Shown in pieces: positions 7,301-10,207 of a stretch of DNA of 10,207 bases (positions within the stretch are counted from its first letter, which is position 1; each line of letters starts with the position of its first letter). Source of the DNA: Elusimicrobia bacterium RIFCSPLOWO2_01_FULL_64_13 (GTDB lineage: Bacteria; Elusimicrobiota; Elusimicrobia; 2-02-FULL-39-32); assembly GCA_001800095.1 (NCBI GenBank), contig MGUT01000060.1, positions 1 to 10,207 on the forward strand, given 5' to 3'. The translations under genes were made by a program, and so were the position numbers. The notes beneath the pieces are model-generated. The model did no database searches, was not told the origin of the DNA, and saw only the letters and a list, made by a program, of their open reading frames with translations.

Positions 7301-8128
7301 CTATTTCTCCCCCCAGCGCAGCTTGGTCCGCAGAATCTGGGTATAGTTGCGGAGGGGATGGACCAGGAGCCGGACTTTCCTGCCGGCCCGGGACACGGAC
7401 ACGCGGTCGCCCCGCTTCAGGCGGACGTTCTCCTGTCCGTCCACGGAAAAAAGGACATGGGGCCGTTCGGAAGCGTCTTTGACGAAGAGGTCCACCCGGT
7501 CGGAGCCGGAGATCACCAGCGGCCTCTGGGTGAGGGTATGGGGACAGATGGGGGTCAGAAGCATGACCGGAAGCTCGGGAAAGACGATGGGCCCCTGGGC
7601 CGCCAGGGAATAGCCGGTGGAGCCGGTCGGCGTGGACACGATCACGCCGTCCCCCCGGTAGGCGGCGAGGTACTTGCCGTTCAGATGGGTCTCGACCTCG
7701 ATGACCCGCGCGCTCGCGCCCGCGTGGATGTAGCAGTCGTTGACGGCGAGGAAATGGAGCGGACGCCCGCGCCCTTCGCCCGATATCGAAGCGGCGAGCA
7801 TGAGGCGTTCCTCGACCTTGAGCTTGCCGGCCAACGCCTCTTCGAGGGTGAAATAGAGGTTGCTCTGGTCGGTCTCGGCCAGGAAGCCCAGGCGGCCCAG
7901 GTTCACCCCGAGAATGGGGACTCCCGCCGGGGCCAGCTTCTTGGCCACGCGCAGGATGGTCCCGTCGCCGCCCAGGGCTATGGCGAAGAGGGACTGGGAA
8001 AGCCGGGGATGCGTGAGGGAGAACAGCGCCTCGACCTTGCGCTTTTTGAGCCAGTCCACGAGAGGGGGGAGCGCTTTCCTGGCTTCGGGCTTGTCGGGAT
8101 TGACCAGCACGGCGACGGAACGGGCCAT
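7301..8128 (-). CDS. nadK: NAD kinase
   Basis: The gene encodes ATP- or polyphosphate-dependent phosphorylation of NAD+ to NADP+, the only route to NADP(H). The 275-residue product is near the usual 270-300. It has GGDGT at residues 53-57 with the catalytic Asp55, NLGRLGFLA at 76-84, the NAD-contacting ND pair at 130-131, and the Gly-rich GDGVIVSTPTGSTGYSLAAQG at about 159-179 followed by the all-beta C-terminal domain with SVDGQ near 228. ATG 8128 is chosen because the family N-terminus (MARSVAVLVNPDKP) begins there, and the open frame further upstream runs antisense into pepA. No Shine-Dalgarno site precedes this ATG; instead an extended -10 promoter ends 6 nt before it, so the transcript is probably leaderless. 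This is the first gene of the minus-strand operon. An NADPH link to IlvC-dependent branched-chain synthesis alongside ilvD is possible but inferred. Confidence 0.96.
   Translation of the reverse strand: MARSVAVLVNPDKPEARKALPPLVDWLKKRKVEALFSLTHPRLSQSLFAIALGGDGTILRVAKKLAPAGVPILGVNLGRLGFLAETDQSNLYFTLEEALAGKLKVEERLMLAASISGEGRGRPLHFLAVNDCYIHAGASARVIEVETHLNGKYLAAYRGDGVIVSTPTGSTGYSLAAQGPIVFPELPVMLLTPICPHTLTQRPLVISGSDRVDLFVKDASERPHVLFSVDGQENVRLKRGDRVSVSRAGRKVRLLVHPLRNYTQILRTKLRWGEK
7307..7314 (-). promoter_or_regulatory. Ribosome-binding site of recN inside the end of nadK
   Basis: The minus strand reads GGGGGGAG ending 7 nt before ATG 7299. It lies within the last codons of nadK, so the two genes are likely translationally coupled. 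Confidence 0.65.
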
Positions 8129-8134
8129 GTTGAA

Positions 8135-8143
8135 ATTATACCA
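8135..8143 (-). promoter_or_regulatory. Extended -10 promoter of the nadK operon
   Basis: The minus strand reads TGGTATAAT, a perfect TATAAT with the TGn extension. Only six bases (TTCAAC) separate TATAAT from the nadK ATG, placing the expected transcription start at or next to the A of the ATG. There is no convincing -35 hexamer at 16-18 nt (the spot reads CCTCCT), which fits an extended -10 promoter. It probably drives the whole nadK-recN-oxidoreductase-GNAT-ilvD operon. Confidence 0.7.
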
Positions 8144-8180
8144 AATCCTAAGGTAAGAGGAGGGATGGGAGGCCGAAGAA

Positions 8181-8209
8181 TTGACACCCGTAATTCCATT
8201 TACTAATAT
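8181..8209 (+). promoter_or_regulatory. Sigma-70-type promoter of pepA
   Basis: A perfect TTGACA (8181-8186) is followed after exactly 17 nt by TAATAT (8204-8209), which matches the -10 consensus at 4 of 6 bases including the key second A and last T. Seven bases separate this box from ATG 8217, so transcription would start at about the ATG. This geometry rules out the upstream in-frame TTG 8181 and ATG 8208, which lie inside the promoter elements. Confidence 0.75.
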
Positions 8210-8216
8210 GGTTTCC

Positions 8217-9704
8217 ATGAAAATTTCCCTCGCCAAAAAGATCGACAGGAACCGTCCTCTCGCTCTCTTCGTCTTCGAAAAGGAGGCGGCGCCGGAAGGA
8301 CTGCCCAACAGGAAGGACCTGCTGGCCGAAGCGGCCCGCGACGGATTCAAGGCCCGGGCGGGGTCGGCCGCCGTCCTCCACCCCAGGAACGGCTCTCCCT
8401 CGCGGGACCTGATCCTGGCGGGGCTGGGGCCGAAGGCCAAGTTCAACGCGGAGACCCTGCGCAGGGCCGCCGCCCTCGCGGCCAAGCAGGCCGCCTCCCG
8501 CTCCTGGACGGACCTGACCTACGTCCCGCCCCGGACCGTCTCCGACGCCGGGCGCGAGATCCGCGCCCTGGCGGAAGGAGCTCTCCTCGCCGGCTACAGA
8601 TTCCTCAAGTACAAATCGAAGAAGGAAGGTCCCCGGCTCGCCCGATTGGAGGTCCTGCCGGGAAAGGTCGCGGAAGGGATCGCGCGCCAGGCCGTGAAGA
8701 CGGCCCAGGTCCTGGTAGAAACGGTCTCGTTCGTGCGCGACCTCGTGAACGAGCCCCCCAGCCGCTTGACGCCAGCGCGGTTCGCCGAGCTCGCCAGGGA
8801 AGTCGCCCGGGAAGGCGCGGATTCGGGGATATCCGTCCAGGTCCTGGACAGGAAAAAACTCGAGGAGCTGGGGATGGAGGCATTGCTCGGCGTCAACCGC
8901 GGGTCCGCCGAACCGCCGGCGCTCGTCCACCTGCGCTACAGGCCGGCGAGACCTTCGGGCTCCCTCGCCCTGGTCGGCAAAGGCATCACTTTCGATTCGG
9001 GCGGACTCTCCCTCAAACCCGCCGAATCCATGGAGACCATGAAGATGGACATGGCCGGGGCCGCCTCCGTCCTGGGCGTCTTCAGGGCCCTGCCCGCCCT
9101 CAAGCCCGACCTGGAGATCCACGGCATCCTCGCCCTGACGGAGAACATGCCCGGCGGCCGGGCGCAGAAACCGGGCGACGTCTTAAGATCCCTGAACGGC
9201 AAGACCATCGAGGTCCTGAACACCGACGCCGAGGGACGGCTCGTATTGGCCGACGCCCTGGCCTACGCCGTCCGGCAGGACCCGGACGCCGTCATCGACC
9301 TGGCCACCCTGACCGGGGCCTGCATCATCGCCCTGGGCAGCCTCGTGGGAGGCGCGATGACGAACCGCGACGCGTTCTACGACGAGCTCGAGAAGGCCTG
9401 CGCGGAGACCGGGGAGAGGTTCTGCCGGCTTCCCCTCGTGGACGATTACCGGGAAGGTTTGAAATCCGCCGTGGCCGACGTGAAGAATATCTCTTCCTTC
9501 AGGAAGGAGGCGGGAACGATCGTGGGAGGGTTGTTCTTGAGCGAATTCGTGGACGACCGGCCCTGGCTGCACCTGGACATCGCCGGGACCGCCTGGACGG
9601 ACCGCGAGCTGCCCTATTGCCCGCCGGGAGGCACCGGCTTCCCCGTCCGGACCCTGCTGCAAGCGGTCCTCAATCTGTCCGCGGGAAACCTGAAAGACCT
9701 TTAA
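8217..9704 (+). CDS. pepA: Leucyl aminopeptidase (M17 family)
   Basis: This is a 495-residue cytosolic two-metal aminopeptidase that releases N-terminal amino acids from peptides; the length is typical (about 480-503). The C-terminal catalytic domain is complete. VGKGITFDSGG gives metal ligands Lys255 and Asp260, the following SLK gives catalytic Lys267, MKMDMAGA gives Asp278, and the family signature NTDAEGRL gives Asp337, Glu339 and Arg341. The N-terminal non-catalytic domain (about 1-165) precedes NEPPSRLTP at 178-186, usual for the family. ATG 8217 is chosen over in-frame TTG 8181 and ATG 8208 because a TTGACA/TAATAT promoter occupies 8181-8209; there is no Shine-Dalgarno site, so a leaderless message is likely. 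The stop overlaps that of the convergent ispG. In some bacteria PepA also binds DNA in recombination or regulation; nothing here shows such a role. Confidence 0.96.
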   Translation: MKISLAKKIDRNRPLALFVFEKEAAPEGLPNRKDLLAEAARDGFKARAGSAAVLHPRNGSPSRDLILAGLGPKAKFNAETLRRAAALAAKQAASRSWTDLTYVPPRTVSDAGREIRALAEGALLAGYRFLKYKSKKEGPRLARLEVLPGKVAEGIARQAVKTAQVLVETVSFVRDLVNEPPSRLTPARFAELAREVAREGADSGISVQVLDRKKLEELGMEALLGVNRGSAEPPALVHLRYRPARPSGSLALVGKGITFDSGGLSLKPAESMETMKMDMAGAASVLGVFRALPALKPDLEIHGILALTENMPGGRAQKPGDVLRSLNGKTIEVLNTDAEGRLVLADALAYAVRQDPDAVIDLATLTGACIIALGSLVGGAMTNRDAFYDELEKACAETGERFCRLPLVDDYREGLKSAVADVKNISSFRKEAGTIVGGLFLSEFVDDRPWLHLDIAGTAWTDRELPYCPPGGTGFPVRTLLQAVLNLSAGNLKDL

Positions 9705-10207
9705 TCCGGTTCCGGCTCCCGCCACTTGCCGCGGGCTTGGATGAGCCGGATCAGCTCCTCGTCGGAGATCTCGGCGGGGACGTTCTTCCGCACGCATTCC
9801 TTCCCCACGTATAGGTTGATCTTCCCCGGCGCCCCGCCCACGTAGCCGAAGTCCGCGTCGGCCATCTCTCCCGGCCCGTTCACGATGCATCCCATGATGG
9901 CGATCTTCACGCCTTTCAAGTGGCCGGTCTTTTTGCGGATGCGGTCCGTGGTGGTCTGGAGGTCGAAGAGGGTCCGGCCGCAGGACGGGCAGGACACGTA
10001 TTCCGCCTTGCTGACGCGGGTGCCGGCGGCCTGCAGGATGTTGTAGATGAGATCGAGATCGGCCCGGGGGTCCAGACCCGCTCCCGCCTGGACGGAGTCA
10101 CCGATGCCGTCGCAGAGGAGGGAACCCAGGGCGATGGAGGCCTGGACGCGGTGGTCGTCGAAATCCCGCGGCCCGCGGGACTGGAACCGCAGGTGGATGG
10201 GATATTC
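9701..10207 (-). CDS. ispG: 4-hydroxy-3-methylbut-2-enyl diphosphate synthase, C-terminal part (long-form IspG)
   Basis: This encodes the penultimate enzyme of the MEP isoprenoid pathway, reducing MEcPP to HMBPP with a [4Fe-4S] cluster. The window shows the last 168 residues; the frame is open through 10207, so the start is outside. The first visible part reads EYPIHLRFQSRGPRDFDDHR and then SIALGSLLCDGIGDS. The cluster motif VSCPSCGRTLFDLQ gives Cys73 and Cys76 of the visible segment, and MGCIVNGPGE gives Cys107 and Glu114, the expected three Cys plus one Glu. The strings ADADFGYVGGAPGKI and the ECVRKN..PAE tail match, from memory, the long form of Bacteroidetes, Chlamydia and plants rather than the short E. 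coli type. Residue 1 of a shorter Met-initiated frame at 9997 is internal and not the true start. It is convergent with pepA, with the TAA stops sharing TTAA. Confidence 0.95.
   Translation of the reverse strand, partial: EYPIHLRFQSRGPRDFDDHRVQASIALGSLLCDGIGDSVQAGAGLDPRADLDLIYNILQAAGTRVSKAEYVSCPSCGRTLFDLQTTTDRIRKKTGHLKGVKIAIMGCIVNGPGEMADADFGYVGGAPGKINLYVGKECVRKNVPAEISDEELIRLIQARGKWREPEPD

Larger units (their letters stand above)
8129..8216. other. nadK/pepA divergent intergenic region
   Basis: These 88 bp separate two divergently transcribed genes and are clearly more A+T-rich at both ends than the coding DNA. They hold one promoter facing each way. The 8151-8180 stretch between them is purine-rich on the plus strand; I found no convincing operator palindrome there. 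No hairpin suited to a riboswitch is visible, and there is no room for a leader on either transcript. Confidence 0.7.

Noticed and set aside
8155..8206. Purine-rich GGAGG followed by ATG 8165 opening a 13-codon plus-strand frame
   Set aside because: The GGAGG is only about 1 nt from the ATG, the frame ends inside the pepA -10 region, and no promoter precedes it.
8181..8219. Upstream pepA starts at TTG 8181 and ATG 8208
   Set aside because: They coincide with the -35 and -10 elements of a well-formed promoter, so they would not be in the transcript; no ribosome-binding site precedes them.
7301..8485. 394-residue version of NAD kinase starting inside pepA
   Set aside because: The extra N-terminus is antisense to pepA and unlike NAD kinases; ATG 8128 gives the family length and lies next to a promoter.
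9705..9716. Short inverted repeat CCGG-TT-CCGG next to the pepA stop as a terminator
   Set aside because: The loop of two bases is too small, the stem is four pairs, and no T-run follows on either strand.

Overview
The window is bacterial chromosomal DNA that looks about two-thirds G+C by eye, with dense core-metabolism genes. I see no phage, transposon, CRISPR, tRNA or rRNA signature. The lineage is uncertain. The visible IspG end resembles the long form known from Bacteroidetes, Chlamydia and plants, and a fused 2-oxoacid:ferredoxin oxidoreductase is present. An Elusimicrobiota-like or other deep-branching high-GC Gram-negative is only a guess.

Layout: from about 8128 leftwards (minus strand) runs a very tight five-gene operon: nadK (7301-8128), recN (5599-7299, 1-nt gap), a 1212-residue fused indolepyruvate-type ferredoxin oxidoreductase (1958-5596, 2-nt gap), a small GNAT acetyltransferase (1569-1961, 4-nt overlap) and ilvD (1-1559, 9-nt gap, running off the left edge). 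Rightwards from 8217, pepA (8217-9704, plus) is transcribed divergently from nadK. It meets the convergent 3' end of ispG (9701-10207, minus, cut by the right edge), and their stop codons share the four bases TTAA.

The operon mixes NADP supply (NadK), double-strand-break repair (RecN), 2-oxoacid oxidation or reduction with ferredoxin (fused IOR), an ArgA-like acetyltransferase and branched-chain 2-oxoacid formation (IlvD). IlvD makes 2-oxoacids and the fused enzyme acts on 2-oxoacids, so a metabolic link is plausible but not proven.

The most interesting structure is regulatory. The 88-bp nadK/pepA intergenic region carries two divergent promoters whose -10 boxes lie only 6 and 7 nt from the two start codons. 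Both transcripts would therefore be leaderless, while most downstream operon genes have clear Shine-Dalgarno sites. At the oxidoreductase/GNAT junction, two mutually exclusive hairpins can be drawn, one of which buries the GNAT ribosome-binding site. I found no clearly undescribed multi-gene system. There is no gene-free stretch over 300 bases.
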